Shown here in pieces: positions 11,234 to 20,083 of a stretch of DNA of 64,000 nucleotides; the stretch's first letter is position 1, and the number at the start of each line of letters is the position of its first letter. The DNA comes from an uncultured Vibrio sp. Its GTDB lineage: Bacteria > Pseudomonadota > Gammaproteobacteria > Enterobacterales > Vibrionaceae. The stretch spans positions 62,001 to 126,000 of the forward strand of contig NZ_CANLBV010000001.1 of assembly GCF_947488985.1 (NCBI RefSeq), in the 5' to 3' direction. Under the pieces are notes generated by a model, which made no database searches, was not told the origin of the DNA, and saw only the letters and a program-made list of their open reading frames with translations. Position numbers and translations under genes: made by a program.

Positions 11234-11261
11234 TTAAACAAGATGCTCTTAATTGTTTTAA

Positions 11262-11284
11262 CGAGCCTCTAATTAAGAGGCTCG
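11262..11284 (-). other. Intercistronic hairpin between mraY and murD
   Basis: CGAGCCTCT and AGAGGCTCG form a perfect 9-bp stem around an AATTA loop. On the transcribed strand it is followed by TTAAAAC rather than a U-run, so it looks more like an mRNA stability or processing element than a strong terminator. Confidence 0.6.
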
Positions 11285-11291
11285 AATAGGA

Positions 11292-12374
11292 TTAACGAAC
11301 TTTCAGTGTCGCTAGACCAATCAGTACCAGTACCATTGAGATGATCCAAAAACGCACGATAACGCGCGGCTCCGGCCAGCCTTTCAGTTCATAGTGGTGA
11401 TGAATCGGTGCCATGCGGAAAATACGCTGACCACGCAACTTGTATGAACCAACCTGCAAGATCACGGATAAGGTCTCCATTACAAACACGCCGCCCATAA
11501 TCACCAGCACCAACTCTTGGCGAACTAATACCGCAATCACACCCAGTGCGCCACCCAGTGCAAGAGAGCCCACATCGCCCATAAAAACTTGTGCTGGGTA
11601 AGTGTTGAACCACAAGAAGCCCAGTCCTGCACCCACAATCGCAGTACATACCACAACCAGTTCAGAGGTATATGGAATGTATGGAATGTGCAGGTACTCT
11701 GCAAAATTAACGTTGCCGGTCGCCCATGCAATCACCGCGAAGCCAGCCGCGACCATCACCGTTGGCATAATCGCCAAGCCATCGAGACCGTCGGTTAGGT
11801 TGACCGCATTACTGGTCCCCACAATAACAAAGTAGGTCAGTACAATGTATAGCAAGCCGAGTTGTGGCATCACATCTTTAAAAAACGGAACCACCAGTTG
11901 TGTTGCAGCGGTATCTTGACCGTGAGCATAAAGAGCAAACGCCACAACCAGTGCAATCGCTGATTGCCAAAAATACTTCCAACGAGCGATTAAGCCATCG
12001 GTGTTCTTACGAACCACTTTACGGTAGTCATCTACAAAACCCACCGCACCGTAACCGCCAAGGACAACCAATACCGCCCAAACATAAGGATTTGACAGGT
12101 CTGCCCACATCAATACCGTAATAATGATCGCAGCGAGGATCATCACACCACCCATGGTCGGTGTACCACGCTTACTGAAATGAGATTCAGGGCCGTCATT
12201 ACGAACCACTTGACCAATCTGTAGCATTTGCAGACGCGCGATTAAGCGAGGTCCCATCCACAGCGACAAACATAACGCAGTCAATATGCTCGAGATTGCT
12301 CGAAAAGATAGGTATTCGAACAAACGGAAAAAAGAAAAGTATGGCTGTAGTAGCTCTGCAAGCCAAATTATCAT
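11292..12374 (-). CDS. mraY: Phospho-MurNAc-pentapeptide transferase MraY
   Basis: MraY is the integral membrane enzyme that makes lipid I by transferring phospho-MurNAc-pentapeptide to undecaprenyl phosphate. The protein has 360 residues, identical in length to E. coli MraY, with about ten membrane spans. Active-site segments VDDYRK and [10 protein letters not shown], and the [13 protein letters not shown] loop, are present. Its ATG overlaps the murF stop by 4 bp, indicating translational coupling. Confidence 0.98.
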   Translation of the reverse strand: MIIWLAELLQPYFSFFRLFEYLSFRAISSILTALCLSLWMGPRLIARLQMLQIGQVVRNDGPESHFSKRGTPTMGGVMILAAIIITVLMWADLSNPYVWAVLVVLGGYGAVGFVDDYRKVVRKNTDGLIARWKYFWQSAIALVVAFALYAHGQDTAATQLVVPFFKDVMPQLGLLYIVLTYFVIVGTSNAVNLTDGLDGLAIMPTVMVAAGFAVIAWATGNVNFAEYLHIPYIPYTSELVVVCTAIVGAGLGFLWFNTYPAQVFMGDVGSLALGGALGVIAVLVRQELVLVIMGGVFVMETLSVILQVGSYKLRGQRIFRMAPIHHHYELKGWPEPRVIVRFWIISMVLVLIGLATLKVR

Positions 12375-13744
12375 GAAAAGTTCTCCTTTAAAGCAGCGGC
12401 TATTTTACTCATTCCTGCACTATTTGCGCCTTTTACCAACAAGGTATGTGACGCGTTGTCTGGCAAGCATAAGTGCTGCTCTATGTGCGCGATCATCGCT
12501 TGATGCGTTGCAAAGTGAGTGCCGTTACAGATCTCACTAATCACCTTGGTATCATCACCATAAGTGAGTACATGCTCAAAAGCGAATGGGGCAGCATATT
12601 CACCGACTTGACGGTGAAGTGCAAGGCTTTCGTCACCTAATTCGGCCATATTGCCCAAAATCAGCCAACGTTGCCCCTTGAAGCTAGAAAGCAGTTTCGC
12701 TGCCGCCTTCATTGCCGGTACGCTGGCATTATAACTGTCATCGATCAACTTGATATTGTCAGTTAATTGTTGAACCTCTACTCGGCCTTTAACTGAGATA
12801 AGATTCGCCAAACCGCTTTTAATTTCTTCAAGCGTGGCACCAAATTGAGCACTCAACGCGGCTGCTGCCAACGCATTGGCCACGTTATGCTGGCCAATAA
12901 TACCAAGTTCAACAGCCGCTGTACCTTGTGGCGTTTGCATATCAAAGCAGGCTTCGCCTTGATCGTTGATTTCGATATTTTCAGCAAAATAATCGGCTTC
13001 ACAGCTACTTTCAGAAAATGTCAGTACGGTTTTATCTGCGAGCACTTGATTCCAAAAGTCACCACCATGGCTATCTAAATTAACAATAGCAGTCTCACCA
13101 GCGGCTAACCCCTGAAAGATTTCACCTTTCGCTTGCTTCACACCATCAATCGAGCCGAAGCCTTCGAGATGTGCCGCTGCGATATTATTGACCAGTGCCA
13201 CCTGAGGTTTTACCAGCTGAGTGGTATAGGCAATTTCCCCAATATGATTGGCGCCCAATTCGATCACGGCATAATCGTCACTGGGTTCACTGCGTAGCAA
13301 GGTCAGCGGTACCCCAATCTCATTATTGAAGTTGCCTGCTGTAAACAGCACCTTGCCGCGTTGCTGTAAGATACTTGCCACCATCTCTTTGACGGTTGTT
13401 TTACCGCAACTGCCTGTAATCGCCATTGTAGGTACGTGACATTGCTCATGGATCCAAGCACTGAGCTGACCTAATGCAAGTTTAGTATCTTCAACAACAA
13501 CTTGAGTAATATTGAGGTCAAGTTTTCGTTCGACCAATAACGCACTCGCATTGGCTTCAGCCGCTTGCAGACAAAAGTCGTGCGCATCGAAACGTTCACC
13601 AACCAACGCAACAAACAGCGCACCTTGTTCCACGGTACGCGTGTCTGTCGAAATGGCATCAATCACGCTATTACTGGACTTGCCAGCCACAACCAGTTCA
13701 CCGCTAACCGCAGTACAAATCTGTTCAAGTGATACATTGATCAT
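12371..13744 (-). CDS. murF: UDP-MurNAc-tripeptide--D-Ala-D-Ala ligase MurF
   Basis: MurF adds the D-Ala-D-Ala dipeptide to complete the cytoplasmic UDP-MurNAc-pentapeptide. The protein has 457 residues with the ATP loop [11 protein letters not shown] near residue 111 and the central motif [10 protein letters not shown]. It overlaps murE upstream and mraY downstream by 4 bp each (ATGA junctions), so the three are probably translated as one coupled unit. The D-Ala-D-Ala ligase that supplies its substrate is not encoded in this window. Confidence 0.98.
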   Translation of the reverse strand: MINVSLEQICTAVSGELVVAGKSSNSVIDAISTDTRTVEQGALFVALVGERFDAHDFCLQAAEANASALLVERKLDLNITQVVVEDTKLALGQLSAWIHEQCHVPTMAITGSCGKTTVKEMVASILQQRGKVLFTAGNFNNEIGVPLTLLRSEPSDDYAVIELGANHIGEIAYTTQLVKPQVALVNNIAAAHLEGFGSIDGVKQAKGEIFQGLAAGETAIVNLDSHGGDFWNQVLADKTVLTFSESSCEADYFAENIEINDQGEACFDMQTPQGTAAVELGIIGQHNVANALAAAALSAQFGATLEEIKSGLANLISVKGRVEVQQLTDNIKLIDDSYNASVPAMKAAAKLLSSFKGQRWLILGNMAELGDESLALHRQVGEYAAPFAFEHVLTYGDDTKVISEICNGTHFATHQAMIAHIEQHLCLPDNASHTLLVKGANSAGMSKIAAALKENFS

Positions 13745-15228
13745 GTTGAAATACCTAAAAGTTGTCGCGCAGACTCTCTGTCTGAATAGTGAATCGTTTT
13801 ATCTTTCAATACTTGATAATCCTCATGCCCCTTACCTGCCACGAGAATAATGTCATTGCTGCTAGCTTGCTCAAGTGCGAACTTCACCGCTTGATAGCGA
13901 TCATGTTCGACAAATGCCGATTCAGGTTTGCGTAAGCCAGCAAGCATGTCTTTAATAATCAGCGCCGGATCTTCGCTGCGAGGGTTGTCATCTGAAAGAA
14001 TGATGTTATCGGCAAACTGCTCAGCGGTTGCTGCCATTATCGGACGCTTACCAGTATCACGATCCCCGCCACAGCCAAAAATAGCCCACAGCTTTCCAGA
14101 GCAATGCACACGTAACGCCGCCAATGCTTTCTCTAACGCGTCTGGCGTATGCGCATAATCGACCACTACTTTAGCTTTGCTCGGCACTTGAAATAGCTCC
14201 ATACGCCCAATAACAGGCTCAAGCTGAGGCGCTGTATCGACTAAGGTTTGTTTGTCGATGCCTAATGACAGCAGAGTCGCGAAAGCAACCAACACATTTG
14301 ATGCGTTGAACTGACCAATTAAAGGAACCGAAAGCTGACCTTGCCCCCAGCTACCATCAAAATTGAGTTTGATGCCTGTCTCTGCATAAGCGACATCAGA
14401 TGCCCACACCGACTGTTGGTAACCAGACAACGGAAGCAATGAAACGGCTATCGCATTGGACAAATCTGACATCCACGCTTTGCCGACCTCATCATCCACA
14501 TTAATTACTGCATGCTTGCATTTGTGCTCAGTAAACAGGCTTTTCTTAGCCAATCCGTATTCTTGCATCGTGCCATGATAATCAAGGTGATCACGGCTCA
14601 GGTTAGTGAATACACCAACCTCAAAATCTAATGCTTTTACTCGGCCTTGAACCAAACCATGAGAAGAGATTTCCATCGCAGTATAAACGGCTTTTTCTTC
14701 AGCCAACTCACTCAGCGTGCGCTGTATTTCAATCGCGTTGCCTGTGGTATTGGCCGCTGTTTTTAGATTATCTAAGAAGCCATTACCTGTAGTGCCCATT
14801 ACCGCAGAGCGTTGACCGACTAAACCTAGCCACTGAACAATCAATTGGGTGATGGTGGTTTTGCCATTGGTGCCAGTAATACCAATCAGCTTGGTCGCTT
14901 GAGATGAGTAAACACGGCCCGCCAATTCCGACAGCACGTGACTAAGATCGGCGACGTAAACCACCGCTACCGTGTTGAGCCACTCAACCAAGCCATGCGG
15001 TTTGTCAGCGTCAGCTTGTGCAATGACGGCGTGAGCGCCTTTAGCAATCGCTTTATCAATGAAACGGCGGCCATCCACAGCATGCCCAACAACGGCAACA
15101 AAGATATCGCCCTTATTGATGGCTCGGCTGTCCAATTCCAAATGCTTGACAGTAATCGACTCCAGCTCTGGCGAACTAAAGTCTCCCCAAGGTGAAAGTA
15201 ACGATGACAGCGTAAGGCTATTACTCAT
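13741..15228 (-). CDS. murE: UDP-MurNAc-L-Ala-D-Glu:meso-diaminopimelate ligase MurE
   Basis: MurE adds meso-diaminopimelate to UDP-MurNAc-dipeptide. The protein has 495 residues. The ATP loop [10 protein letters not shown] lies near residue 117, and DNPRSEDP near residue 416 carries the DNPR motif that selects meso-DAP over lysine, as expected for a Gram-negative cell wall. It follows ftsI by 18 bp and overlaps murF by 4 bp. Confidence 0.98.
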   Translation of the reverse strand: MSNSLTLSSLLSPWGDFSSPELESITVKHLELDSRAINKGDIFVAVVGHAVDGRRFIDKAIAKGAHAVIAQADADKPHGLVEWLNTVAVVYVADLSHVLSELAGRVYSSQATKLIGITGTNGKTTITQLIVQWLGLVGQRSAVMGTTGNGFLDNLKTAANTTGNAIEIQRTLSELAEEKAVYTAMEISSHGLVQGRVKALDFEVGVFTNLSRDHLDYHGTMQEYGLAKKSLFTEHKCKHAVINVDDEVGKAWMSDLSNAIAVSLLPLSGYQQSVWASDVAYAETGIKLNFDGSWGQGQLSVPLIGQFNASNVLVAFATLLSLGIDKQTLVDTAPQLEPVIGRMELFQVPSKAKVVVDYAHTPDALEKALAALRVHCSGKLWAIFGCGGDRDTGKRPIMAATAEQFADNIILSDDNPRSEDPALIIKDMLAGLRKPESAFVEHDRYQAVKFALEQASSNDIILVAGKGHEDYQVLKDKTIHYSDRESARQLLGIST

Positions 15229-15246
15229 ATTGAATCCTGATTGGCT

Positions 15247-17007
15247 CTATTCTTGAAACTTGTTTTCATCGGCAGGCACATTCAGTATTTGCAGTGCCCC
15301 CTTCATGATCTCTGAAAAAACAGGAGCAGCGACTGAGCCGCCATAGTAAAGATCGCCTTGAGGTTCATTAACCACAACCACCAGCGCGACTCTCGGGTCG
15401 CTCACTGGAGCAAAGCCTGAGGTGATCGCAATGTATTGATCACTATAGCCCCCCGCCTCGGCTTTACGAGAAGTACCTGTTTTCGCCGCAACTCGGTAAC
15501 CCGGCACCGCCGCCCTGGTTGCCGTACCGCCTTTTTGGGTTACCCCTTCCAGCATTTGCAGTACCAGCTCTGCGTTCTCACGCTTGATTATCTGTTTTGA
15601 GAAATCCTGATCATTGCTCTTGATAAGATGAATCGGCTCATATAAGCCTTTATTGGCAAGGGTCGCATAAGCATGCGCCAACTGGATCGGTGTCACTGAC
15701 AGACCATAACCAAAGGATAAGGTGGCAATTTCAAACTTGGACCAGCGTCGACGGTTCGGGAAGATACCTGTGGTTTCCCCCACCAGATTTAGCCCCGACA
15801 TTTCACCTAGCCCAACCGAACTGTATAACCCAAGCAGGGCTTCAAGTGGCATATCAAGCGCCAGCTTCGCCACACCAATGTTACTCGACTTCTTCAAAAT
15901 CGTGGCTAAATCCGCTTTCCCCACTTTCGATGTGTCTCGTACACGACTGCCTCCAATCTGCATGATGCCGTTACCGGTATTGACCACGGTGTTAGGATCG
16001 GCGATGCCATTTTCTAGCGCCGCCAAAACCACAAAAGGTTTCACGGTCGAGCCGGGCTCCATTGCATCAGTGAGCACGCGGTTACGCATCTTAAAGCTCT
16101 GCAAATCAGCACGATTGTTAGGGTTGTATGAAGGAGCATTAACCATCGCGAGCACGGCACCCGTTTTAACATCCAATAAAACGGCGGAGCCAGAGGTCGC
16201 TTTATGATCCGCAACCGCCTGCTTGATCGCTCGATACGCAATCGCTTGTAAGCGTTGATCAATCGTCAGCTCTAAGGGTTTGCCCTGTTCACGCTCTTCT
16301 AGAGCAATATTTTCGACCACACGTCCATAGCGGTCTTTGCGTATCGTGCGCTTACCCGCCTCACCCGTGAGCCATTTGTCATAGCTACGTTCAACGCCTT
16401 CAAGACCATGACCATCAATCCCCGTGACTCCAATAAGGTGAGCACTGATTTCACCCGCTGGGTAATAACGACGAGACTCGGCTTTAAGGCCAATACCGAC
16501 TAAGTTTAAGTCACGGATATACTTAGCCATCGCCGGGCTAACTTGCCTTTGCAGGTAAATAAATCGGCGAGATTTGTTACTCGATATTTTGTCGATCATC
16601 GATTGTCGATCTAGGCCCAGTACATCGGCTAACGCATGCCAACGATCAATTTGGGCTAAGCCATTTTTATCGAAAATCGTTTTTGGATCGGCCCATACCG
16701 CTTCAACGGGGACGCTGACAGCAAGCGGTTCGCCATTGCGGTCTGAGATAATCCCCCGCGCAGAAGGGATCGCCTTAACGCGCACCGAGCGAAGGTCGCC
16801 CTGACGAATTAAGTTATCGGGTTCAATGATTTGAATGTAAGCGACACGGCCAACCAGTGCCGCAAAGGCAAGAAATACAAAAGCAATAATGACGTTGAAA
16901 CGCCACTTTATCAGAATCGGACCTAAATCCTTGTTGTCGTTCTTCACTCGCTCTTTCGTTGATTGGTTAACGGTTTTTGCGGGTGCGTTTTCCTTTTTAC
17001 CGGTCAT
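15247..17007 (-). CDS. ftsI: Septal transpeptidase FtsI (penicillin-binding protein 3)
   Basis: FtsI is the class B penicillin-binding protein that crosslinks septal peptidoglycan with FtsW. The protein has 586 residues: a cytoplasmic N-terminus, one membrane anchor at about residues 38-57, a pedestal domain, and a C-terminal transpeptidase domain. The catalytic serine is S320 in GSTVKPF; the SSN motif (KKSSNIG) and the KTGTSRK box follow. It overlaps ftsL by 4 bp. Confidence 0.98.
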   Translation of the reverse strand: MTGKKENAPAKTVNQSTKERVKNDNKDLGPILIKWRFNVIIAFVFLAFAALVGRVAYIQIIEPDNLIRQGDLRSVRVKAIPSARGIISDRNGEPLAVSVPVEAVWADPKTIFDKNGLAQIDRWHALADVLGLDRQSMIDKISSNKSRRFIYLQRQVSPAMAKYIRDLNLVGIGLKAESRRYYPAGEISAHLIGVTGIDGHGLEGVERSYDKWLTGEAGKRTIRKDRYGRVVENIALEEREQGKPLELTIDQRLQAIAYRAIKQAVADHKATSGSAVLLDVKTGAVLAMVNAPSYNPNNRADLQSFKMRNRVLTDAMEPGSTVKPFVVLAALENGIADPNTVVNTGNGIMQIGGSRVRDTSKVGKADLATILKKSSNIGVAKLALDMPLEALLGLYSSVGLGEMSGLNLVGETTGIFPNRRRWSKFEIATLSFGYGLSVTPIQLAHAYATLANKGLYEPIHLIKSNDQDFSKQIIKRENAELVLQMLEGVTQKGGTATRAAVPGYRVAAKTGTSRKAEAGGYSDQYIAITSGFAPVSDPRVALVVVVNEPQGDLYYGGSVAAPVFSEIMKGALQILNVPADENKFQE

Positions 17008-17321
17008 TTCAGTGTGATCACAACTTCTTTGTCAGAGTCTGGACGTTTCATCTCGAGATCTCTTACTGCTGAAGCTTGAACGCGGCTGTGTTCAGCCAGT
17101 GCCGTCTCTTCAAGCATTAAATTTCGCCACTCTTCATCCAGCTGTTCTCGCGCCACCAAAGCCATGTCTTTTTGCATGATCGCCTGACGTGACATATGTG
17201 TGGTAAGAACGACCCCCATGGCACTCGCAAAGATACAAATAAGCAACGCCAATGGAACCTTGCCCACGGAGATCAAATCGAAAAATATTATCTTGGCTAA
17301 ATTGGGCTTGGAGGTCTTCAT
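17004..17321 (-). CDS. ftsL: Cell division protein FtsL
   Basis: FtsL is a small bitopic membrane protein that forms the FtsQLB complex and activates FtsWI. The protein has 105 residues with one membrane span at about 20-40 (VGKVPLALLICIFASAMGVV) and a periplasmic helical, coiled-coil-prone segment at about 50-95. It lies 3 bp after rsmH and overlaps ftsI by 4 bp. Sequence conservation in this family is low, so the call rests on topology and position. Confidence 0.94.
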   Translation of the reverse strand: MKTSKPNLAKIIFFDLISVGKVPLALLICIFASAMGVVLTTHMSRQAIMQKDMALVAREQLDEEWRNLMLEETALAEHSRVQASAVRDLEMKRPDSDKEVVITLK

Positions 17322-17324
17322 CGA

Positions 17325-18275
17325 CTAGAGCTTTTCTGCGATGCGTAGTACAGAGCTGCGTGAGCGAGTATTCTCATCCACTTCATTTTTCGATGGTTTG
17401 ATCGCTTTACCAACCGGCTTCAGATCCGCACTGCCTAGTGCTTTGATCTGCTCTTCAGTGAGAGGTAAACCATGAGGGACTTGAGGGCCTTGGCTCTCTT
17501 TACGGATGAAGCGCTTCACCATACGGTCTTCAAGCGAGTGGAAGCTGATCACAGACAAACGGCCTTCTGGAGCCAGAATGCTCGCAGCGCCTTTAAGTGC
17601 GGTATCAATCTCTTCAAGCTCACTGTTGATGTAGATGCGGAAAGCTTGGAAAGCACGAGTCGCTGGGTGCTTTTTCTCTTTGAAGCTTTTAGGTGCTACA
17701 TCCGAGATAAGCTTAGCCAACTGACCGGTACGTGTTAGCGGTTCGTTCTCTTCATTCTCTTGGTAGGCAATGATGCCTTTTGCGATACGGCGAGCGTGTT
17801 TATCTTCACCGAACTCACGAATAACCCAAGTGATATCATCAAGGTCGGCTTGAGCTAACCACTGAGAAACTGGAATGCCAGACGTCGGGTCCATGCGCAT
17901 ATCAAGCGGGCCGTCTTTCATAAAGCTAAAGCCACGCTCAGCGTCATCCAACTGTGGTGAAGACACTCCGAGATCCAGTAAAACACCATCCACTTGACCA
18001 ACTAAGTCGTAACGCTCGGCATATTCCGCCATGCCAGAGAATGGACCGTGAATAATAGTAAAACGCGGATCATCAATCTTTTGTGCTTCAGCAATCGCTT
18101 GTGGATCGCGATCGATACTAAAAAGTCGTCCATTCTCGCCCAGTTTAGACAGGATTGTACGGCTATGACCACCACGGCCAAAAGTACCATCAATGTAGGT
18201 ACCATCAGGTTTGATCGCAAGTCCGTCAATAGATTCGTTAAGCAATACTGAAATATGTTTGAATGCTTCTGTCAT
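17325..18275 (-). CDS. rsmH: 16S rRNA m4C1402 methyltransferase RsmH
   Basis: RsmH (MraW) N4-methylates cytidine 1402 of 16S rRNA using S-adenosylmethionine. The protein has 316 residues. The SAM-binding segment [12 protein letters not shown] and the motif [15 protein letters not shown] are typical, as is [16 protein letters not shown] near the C-terminus. It is the first gene of the dcw run. mraZ, its usual upstream partner, is missing: 229 bp of non-coding DNA separate it from rnpB. Confidence 0.98.
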   Translation of the reverse strand: MTEAFKHISVLLNESIDGLAIKPDGTYIDGTFGRGGHSRTILSKLGENGRLFSIDRDPQAIAEAQKIDDPRFTIIHGPFSGMAEYAERYDLVGQVDGVLLDLGVSSPQLDDAERGFSFMKDGPLDMRMDPTSGIPVSQWLAQADLDDITWVIREFGEDKHARRIAKGIIAYQENEENEPLTRTGQLAKLISDVAPKSFKEKKHPATRAFQAFRIYINSELEEIDTALKGAASILAPEGRLSVISFHSLEDRMVKRFIRKESQGPQVPHGLPLTEEQIKALGSADLKPVGKAIKPSKNEVDENTRSRSSVLRIAEKL

Positions 18276-18460
18276 AGTCTTCTCAGTGAGTGGATTTAGC
18301 CGTTAGTTAGGCAATAATTTATTCTGTTAACGTTTTAGTGTACTGATTTCACGCTGTATCTCCACCATATTGTGGACAAGCTTTGCCAATTTGTTGCTCT
18401 AAGCTTATATCAAGATGGAAGATTCTAAGGAAATCGAAATCATTTACGTCAATATAAAGC
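18276..18460. other. Gene-free region between rnpB terminator and rsmH
   Basis: This stretch precedes rsmH, where mraZ is usually found. I see no mraZ-like frame and no MraZ boxes (spaced TGGGN repeats). A promoter for the dcw genes is expected here, but I could not identify one with confidence. Confidence 0.5.
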
Positions 18461-18496
18461 AAAAAACCCATCACTACCGTTAGGTAATGATGGGTT
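18461..18496 (-). terminator. Intrinsic terminator of rnpB
   Basis: On the minus strand, AACCCATCATTACC pairs with GGTAGTGATGGGTT (one G-T wobble, 5-nt loop), followed by a T-run. It lies about 10 bp after the predicted mature 3' end of RNase P RNA. Confidence 0.85.
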
Positions 18497-18504
18497 CTTT
18501 TAAT

Positions 18505-18944
18505 GGGTGGAGTTGACACATACGCCGGGTTCTGTTCCGCTTGCGCGGCGGTAACCATTCGTCTAGGCCTGCAATCGCTCACAGGCTCAAGCAATCTACC
18601 CGCCCCCATACGCGAGCAACGCAATGTGAGGGCCTATTTGATCTTGCTCCGGGTGGAGTTTACCTTGCTACGAACTGTTGCCAGTCGCACGGTGCGCTCT
18701 TACCGCACCCTTTCAGCCTTACCTGTGCCTCTTCCGAAGAAATGAGGCCATCGGCGGTCTTCTCTCTGCTGCACTTGTCGTGGGCTCGCGCCCCCCAGAC
18801 GTTATCTGGCACCCTGCTCTATGGAGCCCGGACGTTCCTCCCCTCTACCAGTCTCCCGAAGGACTTCAACGTCAGTTTCCCGAAGGACCTCAACGTCAGT
18901 CTCCCGAAGGACATCAGCAAAGCAGCGATTACCCGTTCAACTCC
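18505..18944 (-). ncRNA. rnpB: RNase P RNA (M1 RNA)
   Basis: This is the catalytic RNA of RNase P, which matures tRNA 5' ends. The 5' GGAGTTGA (18937-18944) pairs with TCAACTCC near the 3' end (18509-18516) to form helix P1. Conserved type A blocks are present: GAGGGGAGGAACGTCCGGGC near the 5' side, the GAAGACCGCCGATGGCC region, and AGAACCCGGC before the 3' end. The length is about 440 nt, compared with 377 nt in E. coli. Part of the excess comes from a 24-nt unit present three times in tandem (18851-18911), each copy containing a GUCC-UUCG-GGA(G/A)AC mini-hairpin, in the region corresponding to helix P3. The ends are inferred from the P1 pairing. Confidence 0.95.
18851..18911 (-). repeat. 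Three 24-nt tandem repeats inside rnpB
   Basis: The core GTCCTTCGGGA(G/A)AC occurs at 18851-18863, 18875-18887 and 18899-18911 (minus strand), exactly 24 bp apart. The intervening sequence is TGACGTTGA(G/A)G. Each unit can fold as a UUCG-tetraloop hairpin. Confidence 0.9.
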
Positions 18945-18952
18945 GAGGGCGA

Positions 18953-18981
18953 ATTGTATAGAGATTAGAGGGCAGTGTCTA
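18953..18981 (-). promoter_or_regulatory. Promoter of rnpB
   Basis: On the minus strand, TAGACA (18976-18981) and TACAAT (18953-18958) are separated by exactly 17 bp. The -10 box ends 9 nt before the predicted RNA 5' end, which supports that end. Confidence 0.8.
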
Positions 18982-19042
18982 GCGAGATCACAAATATGCT
19001 GCAAACCTCTAAGCAACTGCGGAAACTTTACACAATTAAGAC

Positions 19043-19079
19043 AAAAAAAGAGGAATGACGGTAACACCATCACTCCTCA
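19043..19079 (-). terminator. Terminator of rsmI
   Basis: On the minus strand, a GAGGAGTGATGGT / ACCGTCATTCCTC stem with two mismatches and a short loop is followed by seven T. It ends rsmI transcription before the rnpB promoter. Confidence 0.8.
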
Positions 19080-19155
19080 CAAGCTTTGAAATAGCGCTCT
19101 GGCAACTTATACACTGAGCAGCGATTTATCTATTTCGCTATTTAGTTATTCAGCG

Positions 19156-20022
19156 TTAACCATCTAGGTGCTCTAGGCCCCATTTGTATAATGCGTTCTT
19201 TTTCAGATTGTAGATTTCTGCCGTCATCGCCGCTGCTTTTTTAAGGGGCAGCTCTTTGGTTAGAATACCTAGCGTGCGAGTCGCCTCGTCTGGCAGCTCG
19301 GTGCTCGCTTCTTCACGGTGACCGTGGATCAGCAATACCATTTCACCGCGTTTACGGTTCGAATCTTCTTCAATCCACTCTATCAGCTCACCAAGTGGCA
19401 GCCCTTGTATAGTTTCGAAGGTTTTGGTTAGCTCACGCGCCAATACAACTTCACGCTCTGGGCCAAGAATCTCAAGCATATCTTGTAGAGAGTCAGAGAT
19501 ACGGTGCGGTGATTCATAAAAGATGCAGGTGCGCTCGGCTTTTGCGATCTCTAAGAACTTATCTTTACGACCTTTGCTTTTCGGTGGTAAGAAACCTTCA
19601 AAACTGAAGCGGTCAGACGGCAAACCAGACGCGCTCAGTGCAGTGATCACCGCACATGCACCAGGAAGTGGCACAACTCTCACACCGGCTTGACGACATT
19701 GTGAGACAAGATGGTAACCTGGATCACTGATTAAAGGGGTACCCGCATCAGAGACTAATGCGATAGACTGGCCTTCTAATAACCTTTCAACTAGAACTTG
19801 CGCTTTCGTTTGTTCATTATGATCATGTAAAGCGAACGTTCTGGTTGCTATATTGAAGTGAGCAAGCAGCTTACCCGTGTGGCGTGTGTCTTCGGCTGCA
19901 ATAACATCGACACTTGATAAGATTTCAATTGCTCTTTGAGTGATATCTCCCAAATTTCCGATTGGGGTGGGCACAATATAGAGAGTTGGGCTCTCTGTGA
20001 GCAAGGTTTTGTTATCTGTCAT
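19156..20022 (-). CDS. rsmI: 16S rRNA 2'-O-ribose C1402 methyltransferase RsmI
   Basis: RsmI 2'-O-methylates C1402 of 16S rRNA, the same nucleotide that RsmH N4-methylates, so the two enzymes flank rnpB here. The protein has 288 residues. The tetrapyrrole-methylase-type SAM fold is shown by [24 protein letters not shown] and [12 protein letters not shown] in the N-terminal half. It is divergent from lpoA across 61 bp, an arrangement also known in E. coli (yraL-lpoA). Confidence 0.97.
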   Translation of the reverse strand: MTDNKTLLTESPTLYIVPTPIGNLGDITQRAIEILSSVDVIAAEDTRHTGKLLAHFNIATRTFALHDHNEQTKAQVLVERLLEGQSIALVSDAGTPLISDPGYHLVSQCRQAGVRVVPLPGACAVITALSASGLPSDRFSFEGFLPPKSKGRKDKFLEIAKAERTCIFYESPHRISDSLQDMLEILGPEREVVLARELTKTFETIQGLPLGELIEWIEEDSNRKRGEMVLLIHGHREEASTELPDEATRTLGILTKELPLKKAAAMTAEIYNLKKNALYKWGLEHLDG

Positions 20023-20083
20023 TTGTTTACCATCACTTCAACGATTAATATAGATACAAATTGATACGGAATTTAAAGAACTC

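Noticed and set aside
15722..16207. A 161-codon plus-strand frame opposite ftsI
   Set aside because: It is antisense to the FtsI transpeptidase domain and has no recognisable features or ribosome-binding site.
18541..19089. A 182-codon plus-strand open frame and others opposite rnpB
   Set aside because: The region is RNase P RNA with a matching promoter and terminator on the other strand; the frame has no domain pattern and includes the 24-nt repeats in translation.
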